A stretch of DNA of 64,000 nt, taken from Kaistella flava (ex Peng et al. 2021) (lineage in GTDB: Bacteria; Bacteroidota; Bacteroidia; Flavobacteriales; Weeksellaceae). The stretch is taken from assembly GCF_015191005.1 (NCBI RefSeq), contig NZ_CP040442.1:1984001-2048000 (forward strand), in the 5' to 3' direction. Numbering within the stretch: the first letter of the stretch is position 1; every line of letters starts with the position of its first letter. Made by a program: the position numbers and the translations under genes. Below the pieces are notes generated by a model. That model worked only from the letters and a program-made list of their open reading frames with translations. It made no database searches and was not told the DNA's origin. Below are positions 34,620 to 43,194 of this stretch, one piece after another.

Positions 34620-35054
34620 CTATCGTTTCAAAAACGTCACCCCATCAGAGACTTCTTCAGCCAAGGACTTTAAAGAAGTACTACCTAAGGTGTATCTCAT
34701 TTCTTCTCGAATTTTTATAAAATTGACATGCATTGGACAGGGCTTTTGCCCATCACATCTTCTAAGACCCAGAGTACAATTTTCAAAAATTCCATCACCA
34801 TCGATTGCTAAAACAATTGTCAAGAGTGATACTTTTTCTAAATCAGCAACTGCTATAAAAAAACCTCCAGTGGGACCTTTAAGGGAAGACAAAACTTCGG
34901 TTTTAGTTAATTTCTGTAAAATCTTCGCCATAAACGCAGGCGGAGAATCGGTATGTTTTGCTACTTCTTTTAAGCTTACTTTATGATTTTTTATGGAATG
35001 TTTGGCAATATAAATGGCTGCCCGGATCCCATATTCACATGATTTAGAAAACAT
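34620..35054 (-). CDS. Rrf2 family Fe-S transcriptional regulator
   Basis: A 144-residue winged-helix regulator. The N-terminal recognition helix region is SLKEVAKHTDSPPAFMAKILQ (cited by VSLKEVAKH). GPTGGFF is the wing. Three cysteines, Cys93, Cys100 and Cys106, in CTLGLRRC and PCPMH, match the cluster-binding pattern of IscR/NsrR. It may sense NO, oxygen or cluster status, with the residue pattern closer to NsrR in the PCPMH part. It lies 47 bp upstream of the cbb3-like operon on the same strand and could autoregulate and control it. The promoter at 35072-35102 precedes it. Confidence 0.9.
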   Translation of the reverse strand: MFSKSCEYGIRAAIYIAKHSIKNHKVSLKEVAKHTDSPPAFMAKILQKLTKTEVLSSLKGPTGGFFIAVADLEKVSLLTIVLAIDGDGIFENCTLGLRRCDGQKPCPMHVNFIKIREEMRYTLGSTSLKSLAEEVSDGVTFLKR

Positions 35055-35071
35055 ATCTTTTTACCTATGAA

Positions 35072-35102
35072 CAAATGTAGAGAAAAAAATAATAAAAGAC
35101 AA
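35072..35102 (-). promoter_or_regulatory. promoter of the Rrf2 gene
   Basis: TTG at 35100-35102, a 20-nt spacer and TACATTTG at 35072-35079 match the flavobacterial consensus on the minus strand. The ATG is 17 nt downstream of the -7 element. Confidence 0.65.
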
Positions 35103-35160
35103 TAGGGTCTTCTATTATTTTTCATTGAATTTTAAAAAAATATGAAATTAAAATTTTCAC

Positions 35161-36027
35161 TTAGGCCATCACCGGAATATGAATATCCTTTTTGAATTCT
35201 TTATTAATTTCCTCTATAAAATGAGCAGATAAAAGCGGAGATGCTTTTTCAATATTCTGATGCACAAAGAAATACAGATTTTTCAAACCTTCTTTTTTCC
35301 AGACTTTGAGGCGTTCTACCCACTCATCAAGTCTGGTATAATCACTGTCCGCATTCGCTCCAACGTAGCGTATAAATGCAGTTGGCGTGGTAAGTCGCAT
35401 GTGCAACATATCTCTCCTGCCGGCAGTATCTACGATAATATTGGTAATATGATGCTTTTCAAAAAGATCCATTGTTTTGTTGAAAATTTCTTCATCTGCA
35501 AACCATTCGCTATTTCTTAATTCTATAGCAAGCGGAACTTCTTTTGGCCAATCCTGAATAAATTTTTCTAAACGCTCGTAATCTTTCGGTTTAAAATTAT
35601 CGTGAAGTTGCAGAAATACCATTCCTAATTTATCATCAAAGTTTAAAACCGAAGTTGCAAATTGCGTTACGACGTCGGTAATATTTAGCAATCTTCTATA
35701 ATGCGAAACCGTATTTGGAATCTTCGGGAAGAATTTAAAATCAGCTGGAGTTTTATCTTTCCAAGTCAGGATCTGATCTGGAGATGGCATACTGTAAAAT
35801 GTAGCATTCAACTCAATTGAATTAAACTGAGTAGAATAATATGTCAATTCATCTTTCGCCCCTTTTGGATAAAATCCTTTCAAATCGGTTTTGTTCCATT
35901 TTGCACACCCAATTGAAATATTGAAATCTTTGGATTGAGTTTCCTTTAAAATTTCTTTGGTTCTTGGATGATCTTTAGGAAGCGTAAAATCGATTTGCGA
36001 CGGGTCTTCTACTTGTCCGAATTTCAT
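35161..36027 (-). CDS. DUF72 domain protein
   Basis: A 288-residue soluble protein of the DUF72 (YecE-like) family, a TIM-barrel-like fold of unknown activity. Typical motifs are IGCAKWNKTDLKGFYP (residues about 38-53), FNSIELNATFY (about 68) and PLAIELRNSEWF (about 165). The length and order of motifs are standard. It is flanked by the Rrf2 gene and the lipoprotein gene on the same strand but with separate intergenic gaps, so functional linkage is not evident. Confidence 0.88.
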   Translation of the reverse strand: MKFGQVEDPSQIDFTLPKDHPRTKEILKETQSKDFNISIGCAKWNKTDLKGFYPKGAKDELTYYSTQFNSIELNATFYSMPSPDQILTWKDKTPADFKFFPKIPNTVSHYRRLLNITDVVTQFATSVLNFDDKLGMVFLQLHDNFKPKDYERLEKFIQDWPKEVPLAIELRNSEWFADEEIFNKTMDLFEKHHITNIIVDTAGRRDMLHMRLTTPTAFIRYVGANADSDYTRLDEWVERLKVWKKEGLKNLYFFVHQNIEKASPLLSAHFIEEINKEFKKDIHIPVMA

Positions 36028-36060
36028 AATATTAAAGATTTGAGGATTTTTTTTAGGAAT

Positions 36061-36747
36061 CTAAAATTTGCTGCAATCTACTTCAAAATAAAAATTTTGA
36101 ATGTCATCATTATTTGTTGTTATTTCCCTTTCTATCGAATGAATCACGCCGCCGCCACCGATAAAATAATAAAACCTGATGTACATCTGCGCAGATGGTT
36201 TGTATAGCAAATCTACGGACATCTCGCCGTTATTCTCCACCGCAGTATTGTTGAAGGTTCCACCTCCCGACTTTAGCAGCGTCGCAATATATAGTGGTGG
36301 ATTATTATTGTTGTTGACTTTTAAATTAAATTTAACCTTGATGGGTTTCCAGGCATTTACATCGCGCACATTACTTTTTCCTGCTTCTAAAGATAAATTG
36401 GTAACTGATTCGGCGATATGTCCGTTGGCATTCTCCACAATAACATGATAGACATATTCTTCCTTAGAACCATCGATGATGTAGTCAAAATTGATCTTGT
36501 AAAAACCATTTTGGTCACTTCGTGTGGTTGCAACTTCTTCAGTTTTTGTACAGCTGAGATAGCCGCAGTAGGTTCTGTAAGACCGCTGCACTTTCACTAA
36601 ATAATCTGCAACCGGGAGATTTCTTTGAAAATCGTACACCTTGCCACTGACTATCGTCGGCTTCGAAGGTAATAGAGGAATATCCTCATTTCTACTGTTG
36701 CAACTGATCAGTAATAACATTGCAATTAAGAGGATACTATTTTTCAT
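36061..36747 (-). CDS. hypothetical lipoprotein with carboxypeptidase-regulatory-like domain
   Basis: I chose the ATG at 36747 (MKNSILLIAMLL), three codons inside the longest reading frame, because it begins the signal peptide. The lipobox is LLLISC (Cys near residue 16), making it a lipoprotein of about 228 residues. The mature part starts with TIVSGKVYDFQRNLPVADYLVKV (cited by SGKVYDFQ and LPVADYLV) and includes TRSDQNGFYKINF. That pattern is a CarboxypepD-regulatory-like beta-sandwich. The C-terminal half is not recognised. Function unknown. Confidence 0.75.
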   Translation of the reverse strand: MKNSILLIAMLLLISCNSRNEDIPLLPSKPTIVSGKVYDFQRNLPVADYLVKVQRSYRTYCGYLSCTKTEEVATTRSDQNGFYKINFDYIIDGSKEEYVYHVIVENANGHIAESVTNLSLEAGKSNVRDVNAWKPIKVKFNLKVNNNNNPPLYIATLLKSGGGTFNNTAVENNGEMSVDLLYKPSAQMYIRFYYFIGGGGVIHSIEREITTNNDDIQNFYFEVDCSKF

Positions 36748-36782
36748 CGGTGTCAACTATTGTCTAAGTAAATGTACAAAAG

Positions 36783-36810
36783 AAAACCACAGAAATACAA
36801 CTGTGGTTTT
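36783..36810 (-). terminator. terminator of nrdA
   Basis: AAAACCACAG and CTGTGGTTTT form a 10-bp perfect stem with an 8-nt loop. The minus-strand product ends in a short U-run, 22 nt after the nrdA stop. Confidence 0.88.
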
Positions 36811-36831
36811 AAAATTTATACCTGATCGCTT

Positions 36832-38487
36832 TTACGCTTCACAACTCGAACACGTCACAAAGTTCACCATCAATTCCTTAGAAACTGAAGAACTTCTTTG
36901 ATAATACAAAGATTTTACTCCTTTTTTCCAAGCTTCGATATAAAGATAATTTACATCTTTTACCGGCATGGTCGCTGGAATCTGCAAGTTCAATGATTGC
37001 GCCTGATCAATATATTGTTGTCTTTGTGCAGCCTGAGAAATAATCTCCATTGGAGAAATCTCTCTAAACGTTTTAAATACCGCTTTTTCTTCATCACTCA
37101 ATTCCGGAATATTTTGAACAGAACCGTGATTCAACATAATTGTTCTCCACGTATCTTCGTTGTCGATTCCTTTTTCCTGAAGTAATTTTGCGAGGTATTT
37201 ATTTTTACGCATAAAGTTTCCTTTCGCCAAACCTGCTTTATAATAATTCGAAGCAAACGGCTCAATTCCCGGAGAAGTTTGTCCAAGAATCGCAGAACTT
37301 GAAGTTGTAGGTGCAATCGCCATTGTGGTGGTATTTCGCATTCCGTACCCTTTCAATAATTCTGGTTCACCGTAAATATTCGCCAATTCCTGAGAAGCAA
37401 TAACTGATTGCTCTTTAATTTGTCTGAACGCTTTTGCATTAAACTGAGTCGCCTCAAAACTTTCAAACGGAATCATATTTTTCTGAAGATAAGAATGATA
37501 CCCAAGAACTCCCAAACCAAGCGCTCTGTGACGCAAAGCAAAAGTTCGCGCACCATTTAAATAATAATTACCTTCTGTTTTCTCAATAAATTCTGTTAAA
37601 ACTGCATCCAGGAAATAAATCGCTAATTTCACGGCATCCGTATCTTTCCACTCATCATATAATTCTAAGTTCATAGAAGAAAGACAGCAGATAAATGATT
37701 CCGCTTCGCTCGACGGCAACATGATTTCCGAACACAAATTACTTGCATTCACCGTCATCCCTAAATCTTTATAAACTTGCGGTTTATTTCTGTTCACGTT
37801 ATCCGTAAAGAAAATATAAGGCAAACCTTTCTGCGCACGACTTTCTAAAACTCTCGCCCAGATTTTACGTTTGTCCATATCACCATCGATCATGTCCTGC
37901 ATCCAATAATCCGGCACGCAGATTCCTGTAAACAAATTCTGAATCGGACTTCCAATATCTTTAATTGATAAAAACTCTTCAATATCTCCGTGGTCAACAT
38001 CCAAATAAGCCGCAAAAGCACCTCTACGAACGCCACCTTGCGAAACCACATCCATTGCAGTATCATACAATTTCATGAAAGAAACTGCACCCGAAGATTT
38101 TCCGTTATCCGTAACCGCTGTTCCACGATTTCTTAACTCACCAAAATAGCCAGAAGTTCCGCCACCAATTTTGGTTTGCATAATCACTTCCCCTAATTTG
38201 TGCGTAATTCCTTCAATATTATCCGGCACATGAACATTGAAACAAGAAATCGGCAACCCTCTTTCCGTTCCCATATTCGCCCAAACTGGCGATGAAAAAC
38301 TGATCCAACCTTTTCTAATCATCTCTTCAAAGGCAGGTTGCAGTTCTGGTTTATATAATCTTTTCGCCGCTGCTGTTGTGATTCTGGTAATTGCACCATC
38401 TACGGTTTCCCCTTTCAATAAATAACCGCGGTTTAACATTTGCTCCGACTCTTCGTTCAGCCACCATATTTTTGCTTGTTCTTCCAT
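36832..38487 (-). CDS. nrdA: ribonucleoside-diphosphate reductase subunit alpha
   Basis: Reduces ribonucleoside diphosphates to deoxynucleotides in a complex with NrdB. The 551-residue protein lacks the N-terminal ATP cone found in enteric NrdA, which is usual for this group. The active-site Cys in ISCFN (near residue 80), NLCSEIMLPSSE (near 245), and the C-terminal redox pair CSSCEA complete the active cysteine set. The missing cone suggests that activity is not controlled by dATP through that domain. Unlike most genomes, nrdB is not adjacent: a YfbU-like gene and a repeat-rich gap lie between. Confidence 0.95.
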   Translation of the reverse strand: MEEQAKIWWLNEESEQMLNRGYLLKGETVDGAITRITTAAAKRLYKPELQPAFEEMIRKGWISFSSPVWANMGTERGLPISCFNVHVPDNIEGITHKLGEVIMQTKIGGGTSGYFGELRNRGTAVTDNGKSSGAVSFMKLYDTAMDVVSQGGVRRGAFAAYLDVDHGDIEEFLSIKDIGSPIQNLFTGICVPDYWMQDMIDGDMDKRKIWARVLESRAQKGLPYIFFTDNVNRNKPQVYKDLGMTVNASNLCSEIMLPSSEAESFICCLSSMNLELYDEWKDTDAVKLAIYFLDAVLTEFIEKTEGNYYLNGARTFALRHRALGLGVLGYHSYLQKNMIPFESFEATQFNAKAFRQIKEQSVIASQELANIYGEPELLKGYGMRNTTTMAIAPTTSSSAILGQTSPGIEPFASNYYKAGLAKGNFMRKNKYLAKLLQEKGIDNEDTWRTIMLNHGSVQNIPELSDEEKAVFKTFREISPMEIISQAAQRQQYIDQAQSLNLQIPATMPVKDVNYLYIEAWKKGVKSLYYQRSSSVSKELMVNFVTCSSCEA

Positions 38488-38926
38488 ATTTTCTTTCTCT
38501 AAAATGTACCGCGTACAATGTGTGTTTTTATTAATTTTTTAGAAGCATCAAATATTCGCTTCTTCTTTATCTCGGTCCCGCTTTCCACTATATCCCGCCA
38601 AGGCGGGGATGCCGTTTCAATCAGGGCTATTAACTTCTGTCTTTTTTCTTTCGAAGGATTCTTTAATAATACTATTTCACCACTTCGTGGCTTTCTTAAA
38701 TCCTGTTTATTTTCTCTCAAAGGGTTTCACCCTTTGCTAATGATTACGCCACTTCGTGGCTGGAAATACTATGTTACTTTAGATCTAGTAAAAAGAGTTC
38801 GCTGTTGTGCGACAAAGTTTATATTTAATTTTCGGCTAAAGCCAAATTGTGTTCTCTATTTTATAAACGGACTAAAGTCCGTTCCTATTGAATAAAATCA
38901 CTACTGAGTAACAATTTTTAATATTT
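38488..38926. repeat. repeat-rich gap: hairpin element R2 and short hairpin words
   Basis: R2 (38570-38630, minus strand) reads AGCCCTGATTGAAACGGCATCC, then CGCC-TTG-GCGGG, then ATATAGTGGAAAGCGGGACC; the two flanks match copies at 11.3 and 58.1 kb, while the central helix differs but still pairs. Between 38660 and 38890 are several tiny palindromes: CCACTTCGTGG (twice), AAAGGGTTTCACCCTTT, GGCTAAAGCC and AACGGACTAAAGTCCGTT. Open frames here are not credible genes. Confidence 0.65.
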
Positions 38927-39475
38927 TTAAGAATCTAAATATTCAATTATTGAAGAAGTATTTATTTTTCTATTTTCAAAAAAATTTATAATCTCAATAT
39001 ACCTTTCCATCACATTTCCTTTCCCTTCCCTGAATATTCCTTTATATTGTTGAAACTTTTTTTGCTTCATTATTAAATATTCTGCAACTATCACTTGTCC
39101 GTTATCTAATTCTTCATCATCGTGGTCATTAAATCCTTGAAATTTTAACTTAAAAACTTTTGGATGATTTCTAATTTGTTCTTCAGTTTTAATAAAACCA
39201 TCTAATTCAAAAAAAAGTCTTAAAATTCGTTGCACCTGAATAAAAGTAACTTCAGAAATTTCATCTGAATTCAAAATATGATCTTCAATATCAATATTAA
39301 CTTTATTATATTCAGTCTTTATACCTTTTTCTAAAATAAAAATATTTTCTTCAATTCTCTTTATCTCCTCATTCTCTTCCTCATCGTACTGATCTAAATT
39401 TTCTTGCTTTTCATGTAATAAACCAATCAAAGCATTTCGAAAGTCTTTTGGGTATGATTTATTTTCTAACTTCAT
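38927..39475 (-). CDS. YfbU-like hypothetical protein
   Basis: A 182-residue protein if started at the ATG at 39475 (MKLENKSYPK), which I prefer because the longer frame runs into nrdB. The first half is acidic and helical (DQYDEEENEEIKRIEENIF). The second half resembles YfbU: a helical stretch, then FKLKFQGFNDHDDEE, then a central segment and GKGNVMERYIEIINFFENR. The match to E. coli YfbU is a pattern I recognise (VTFLGFD..., then GFNAQTPMWEKYQRM) but has not been aligned. It lies 5 bp from the nrdB stop, inserted between nrdB and nrdA. Function unknown. Confidence 0.55.
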   Translation of the reverse strand: MKLENKSYPKDFRNALIGLLHEKQENLDQYDEEENEEIKRIEENIFILEKGIKTEYNKVNIDIEDHILNSDEISEVTFIQVQRILRLFFELDGFIKTEEQIRNHPKVFKLKFQGFNDHDDEELDNGQVIVAEYLIMKQKKFQQYKGIFREGKGNVMERYIEIINFFENRKINTSSIIEYLDS

Positions 39476-39479
39476 TTTC

Positions 39480-40454
39480 TTAAAACAAATCGTTCTCCGT
39501 AATACTCTTATCGTGTTTGGTATAATCAACCGGTCTTTTGGCGAAGAAATCATCCATTGAATTGGCGAAAACTTCTTCTTCAAACCAAACCATTGGACGG
39601 TAATCTTCCGGCGAAATATTGTAACGGGTTTTCATATTGATTTTCTTCAAACTGTCATCCACGCGGAATTTCATGAAGTTCAATAAATTCTCTTTGCTGA
39701 CGTTATCGATTTCACCCATTTCGAAAATCCAGTCCAGAATTTCTTCTTCTACATTGATTGAATGATCAACCAAAGTGTAAATATCTTCGATGTCTGAATC
39801 GGTTAACAAATCTGCTTGTTCCTGACGGATTTTGTTGATCAAATAAATTCCAGCGTTGGCATGAATCTGCTCATCAACGGAAGTCCAGGCGATGATATTG
39901 GATACGTTTTTCATGTAACCTTTGAATCTTGTGAACGATAAAATAATCGCAAACTGAGAGAACAAAGAAACGTTTTCAATTAAAATACTGAATAACAAAA
40001 GAGAAGAAACATATTCTTTTGGCGTGGTAGAATTCGCGTGTTTTAAAACATTAGAAAGAAAATCAATTCTCTTTTTAATGGCAGGAATCTCAATGACTTG
40101 GTTAAAAGCATCGTTGTAACCTAAAACCTCCAACAAACGTGAATACGCTTCGGAATGACGGAATTCGCATTCTGCAAAAGTAGCGCCCAATCCGTTGAGT
40201 TCAGGTTTTGGCATGTGATTATAAAGATTCCCCCAGAATGTTTTTACAGAAACTTCGATTTGTGCAATCGCCAAAAGAGCGTTCTTAATCGCGTTCTTTT
40301 CATGAGGTTCTAACTGAGAGTGAAAATCCTGAACATCCGCCGTAAAATCAACTTCAGAATGTACCCAAAATGATTTGTTAATCGCTTCCACAAACTGTAA
40401 GATTTCGGGATACTCAAATGGCTTGTATCCAATTCTTTTGTCAAAAATTCCCAT
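39480..40454 (-). CDS. nrdB: ribonucleoside-diphosphate reductase subunit beta
   Basis: Di-iron tyrosyl-radical subunit of class I reductase, 324 residues. The first iron ligand Asp is in EVDFTADV (about residue 38). The ECEFRHSEAY segment (near 90-99) gives the Glu-x-x-His-x-x-x-Tyr pattern, so the radical Tyr is present. The second half has the ligands SILIENVSLF (Glu) and SVDEQIHANAG (Glu, His) near residue 190. The C-terminal FAKRPVDYTKHDKS tail binds NrdA. It is the first gene of the nrdB-yfbU-nrdA strand. Confidence 0.95.
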   Translation of the reverse strand: MGIFDKRIGYKPFEYPEILQFVEAINKSFWVHSEVDFTADVQDFHSQLEPHEKNAIKNALLAIAQIEVSVKTFWGNLYNHMPKPELNGLGATFAECEFRHSEAYSRLLEVLGYNDAFNQVIEIPAIKKRIDFLSNVLKHANSTTPKEYVSSLLLFSILIENVSLFSQFAIILSFTRFKGYMKNVSNIIAWTSVDEQIHANAGIYLINKIRQEQADLLTDSDIEDIYTLVDHSINVEEEILDWIFEMGEIDNVSKENLLNFMKFRVDDSLKKINMKTRYNISPEDYRPMVWFEEEVFANSMDDFFAKRPVDYTKHDKSITENDLF

Positions 40455-41098
40455 AGTAAAACTTAATTTTTAAATCACTTCTGTTAGAAAAGCGAAATTA
40501 CACAACGATATGATTATTAGGTATTTGCAAAAAGAATTAACTCGAAAATATAGAATTTCTCCTTTAATGCGTTCCGTACAAAAATAGGAAATGAAACCTT
40601 AGTAAGAAAGTCGTTATCATTAATTCACTGACTATAAGCGGTAAAAGTTTTCCACAATCACACAGACCTTGTGTTCCCATTACCTTTACACAGCAACCAT
40701 CGTCCTCAAGGACGATGAACCGCGCTAAATTATTAAACACTTTAATGCAAAATCTATCTTGTATGTACTTACAGGCTAAACAATACTTTAATCACCTTTG
40801 AATTTAGCCAGGAAATCTCTTGCGAAAATCATCTAAAACCTTCAAAATATGGGCTGTATTTTCAAAAAATAGCTCAAAAAAAATCACTCCAAGATGGTGG
40901 AATGATTGATCATTCAGAAAACATAAAGCAGACTCTTTCATCAAAATCATTTTTAGTTTTTTTTATTTGAATTCTTTAAATAATTGTCAATCTTTAGAAA
41001 ACCAATGTAATTAGTTTAATTATAATCATTAGTTTAATGTAATGATTGTAACAAATAAATTAAATGACCTACCTATTATAAAATAAACCCTCCATTTG
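40455..41098. other. 644-bp gene-free interval
   Basis: No coding region or RNA gene is convincing. A short perfect hairpin, CATCGTCCT with AGGACGATG around CA (40698-40717), is the only clear structure, and it has no T-run. A TAATTTCG sequence 35-45 nt upstream of nrdB may be a weak -7 element. The rest is AT-rich. Confidence 0.55.
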
Positions 41099-41791
41099 AT
41101 GTTAGTAATTAAGGATCTCAATAAATCGTATGACACCGGAAAGAGCAAACTCCACGTTCTGAAAGGAATTAATCTTTCGATTGATGAAGGCGAATTTGTT
41201 TCCATTATGGGAAGTTCTGGTTCTGGGAAATCGACTTTATTGAATATCATTGGGATCTTAGATGAGAAAGATTCTGGGATTTATGAACTCGATGGAATTC
41301 CTATTGAACATCTTTCAGAAATAAGAGCCGCTGAATACCGAAGTAAATTTTTAGGATTTATCTTTCAGTCATTTAACTTGATTGGCTATAAAACTGCTTT
41401 AGAAAATGTGGCACTGCCACTCTACTATCAAAATATTCCCAGAAAAGAAAGAAACCATAGAGCCATGGAATATCTGGAGAAAGTTGGACTTGCAGATTGG
41501 GCAACGCATCTACCCAATGAAATGTCGGGTGGACAAAAACAAAGAGTTGCCATCGCCAGGGCTTTAATTACTGATCCGAAAGTAATTCTAGCCGATGAAC
41601 CGACTGGAGCACTTGATTCTAAAACAACTTATGATATCATGAAACTGCTTCAAGAAATTAATCGCGAGGGAAAAACCATTATTGTTGTAACCCACGAACC
41701 TGATGTTGCGGCAGAAACAAAAAGAAACGTCATTCTAAAAGATGGTGTTATCGAAAGTGATGAGTTTATTACTCAAAGAGTTTTGCAATAG
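41099..41791 (+). CDS. MacB-like ABC transporter ATPase
   Basis: A 230-residue ABC ATPase of the MacB/LolD class. Walker A is GSSGSGKS (near residue 40), the signature is MSGGQKQR (near 142) and Walker B is LADEPTGALDS (near 163), with the LolD-type GALDS D-loop. I use the ATG at 41099 rather than the TTG just before it. It powers the two permeases that follow (67 and 107 bp apart), with a MacA-like adaptor at the end. The order ATPase, permease, permease, adaptor is typical of Bacteroidota export operons of unknown cargo. Confidence 0.93.
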   Translation: MLVIKDLNKSYDTGKSKLHVLKGINLSIDEGEFVSIMGSSGSGKSTLLNIIGILDEKDSGIYELDGIPIEHLSEIRAAEYRSKFLGFIFQSFNLIGYKTALENVALPLYYQNIPRKERNHRAMEYLEKVGLADWATHLPNEMSGGQKQRVAIARALITDPKVILADEPTGALDSKTTYDIMKLLQEINREGKTIIVVTHEPDVAAETKRNVILKDGVIESDEFITQRVLQ

Positions 41792-41857
41792 CAAATTTGC
41801 TTCGCAGTGAATTAGTGAATGGTGAATTCATTATAAAAATAAATAGAATTAAAAATT

Positions 41858-43087
41858 ATGTTTGACCTTGACCGCTGGAGAGAAATATTCGAATCGATTC
41901 GCAGTAACGTATTGCGGACGGTGCTTTCTGGTTTTACAGTGGCATTAGGTTTATATATTTTCATCGTACTTTTTGGTATCGGAACTGGTTTACAAAATGC
42001 GTTTACCCAAGGTTTCGCCAGAGACGCAACGAACCTGATTACAATTTTCACCAGAAAAACGACCATCGCTTACGGCGGTTTACAATCTGATCGGCAAATC
42101 GTTCTTAAAAATGATGATTACGAGAAAATCACCAATGAAGAACCTGAAAAAATAGAAAGTGCCACACCGAGATATTCTTCAAACATGACCGTGAAATATG
42201 GTAAAGAAAGCGGGAATTATCAAATCAGCGGTGCAAATCCTGACGAGATCGTTATCGAAAACCGAAAATTAACAGAAGGCCGATACATCAATCCTATGGA
42301 CCTAGATCGCAAACAAAATGTTGCAGTGATTGGTAGAATGGTTCAGCGTGATTTAATTAAAAACGGAAGTCCAATTGGTAAAGACTTGGATATTAATGGA
42401 AGCATGTTTAAAGTTGTTGGAGTGTTTTCTGATGATGGAGGCGACTTTGACGAGCGAATGATTACCGTTCCTATCACTACTCTGCAACAACTAAAAAAAG
42501 GTTCAGATACAGTAAGTACTATTTTTCTGACTTACAATACCAATCTGACTCCAGACCAAGCTATTAAATATGGTGAACAATTAGAAAAAGAATTAAAAGC
42601 AAAACATAAAGTTTCTCCCGATGATCAAAATGGTGTTGTAGTAAGGAATAACGCCAAAAATATGGGTCAGACTTTTCAGTTTTTATTCATTATCACCTTG
42701 ATTGTAGGTTTCATCGGTATGGGAACTTTGCTCGCCGGGATTATCGGAATCAGTAATATAATGGTTTACATTGTTAAAGAAAGAACGCAGGAAATTGGTG
42801 TCCGAAAAGCGATTGGAGCCAAACCAAGCAGCATTGTCGGTTTGATTATGCAAGAAAGCATTGTCATTACGGTAGTTTCTGGTTTAATGGGTGTTGGCTT
42901 AGGAATTCTGACCTTGCATTTAATCGGCGACAGTTTAGAAAAATATTTTATTGTAGACCCATCCGTTGGTTGGGGATTAGTCATCGTTGCTTTTGTGAGT
43001 TTGGTTATATCCGGCTTGATTGCAGGATTTGTACCGGCGTACCGTGCCAGTAGAATTAAGCCAATTGAAGCGTTGAGAAGCGAATAG
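41858..43087 (+). CDS. MacB-like ABC transporter permease 1
   Basis: A 409-residue FtsX-like permease. The N-terminal helix (SNVLRTVLSGFTVALG, residues about 13-28) precedes a large periplasmic MacB core domain (about 45-265). Three helices in FtsX topology follow, with the coupling segment KERTQEIGVRKAIGAKPSSI (cited by TQEIGVRKAIGAKP). It ends in IKPIEALRSE, which is also the end of the second permease. The protein pairs with permease 2 to make a heterodimeric transporter, inferred from position and family. Confidence 0.9.
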   Translation: MFDLDRWREIFESIRSNVLRTVLSGFTVALGLYIFIVLFGIGTGLQNAFTQGFARDATNLITIFTRKTTIAYGGLQSDRQIVLKNDDYEKITNEEPEKIESATPRYSSNMTVKYGKESGNYQISGANPDEIVIENRKLTEGRYINPMDLDRKQNVAVIGRMVQRDLIKNGSPIGKDLDINGSMFKVVGVFSDDGGDFDERMITVPITTLQQLKKGSDTVSTIFLTYNTNLTPDQAIKYGEQLEKELKAKHKVSPDDQNGVVVRNNAKNMGQTFQFLFIITLIVGFIGMGTLLAGIIGISNIMVYIVKERTQEIGVRKAIGAKPSSIVGLIMQESIVITVVSGLMGVGLGILTLHLIGDSLEKYFIVDPSVGWGLVIVAFVSLVISGLIAGFVPAYRASRIKPIEALRSE

Positions 43088-43194
43088 GTTCTGCTGATGA
43101 AAGAACATAGAGAAAAGATAAAAGACTTTACAAACACAATTTAAATTAATTTCGAATTAATTAGTGAATTTACTCACTTAAAGAAATTGACATT

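Noticed and set aside
38499..38720. 73-residue minus-strand reading frame between nrdA and the YfbU-like gene, and a 125-residue frame on the other strand
   Set aside because: Both lie within hairpin element R2 and its palindromic words, and their translations follow the repeats with no domain. Frames of this size in repeats are expected by chance.
40455..41098. tRNA or small RNA gene in the 644-bp gap
   Set aside because: I looked for a cloverleaf with T-loop and CCA-type ends and saw none; only one short hairpin without a T-run is present.
41039..41103. TTG codon at 41096 as the start of the MacB-like ATPase
   Set aside because: An ATG follows immediately and fits the family start, so TTG only adds one residue.
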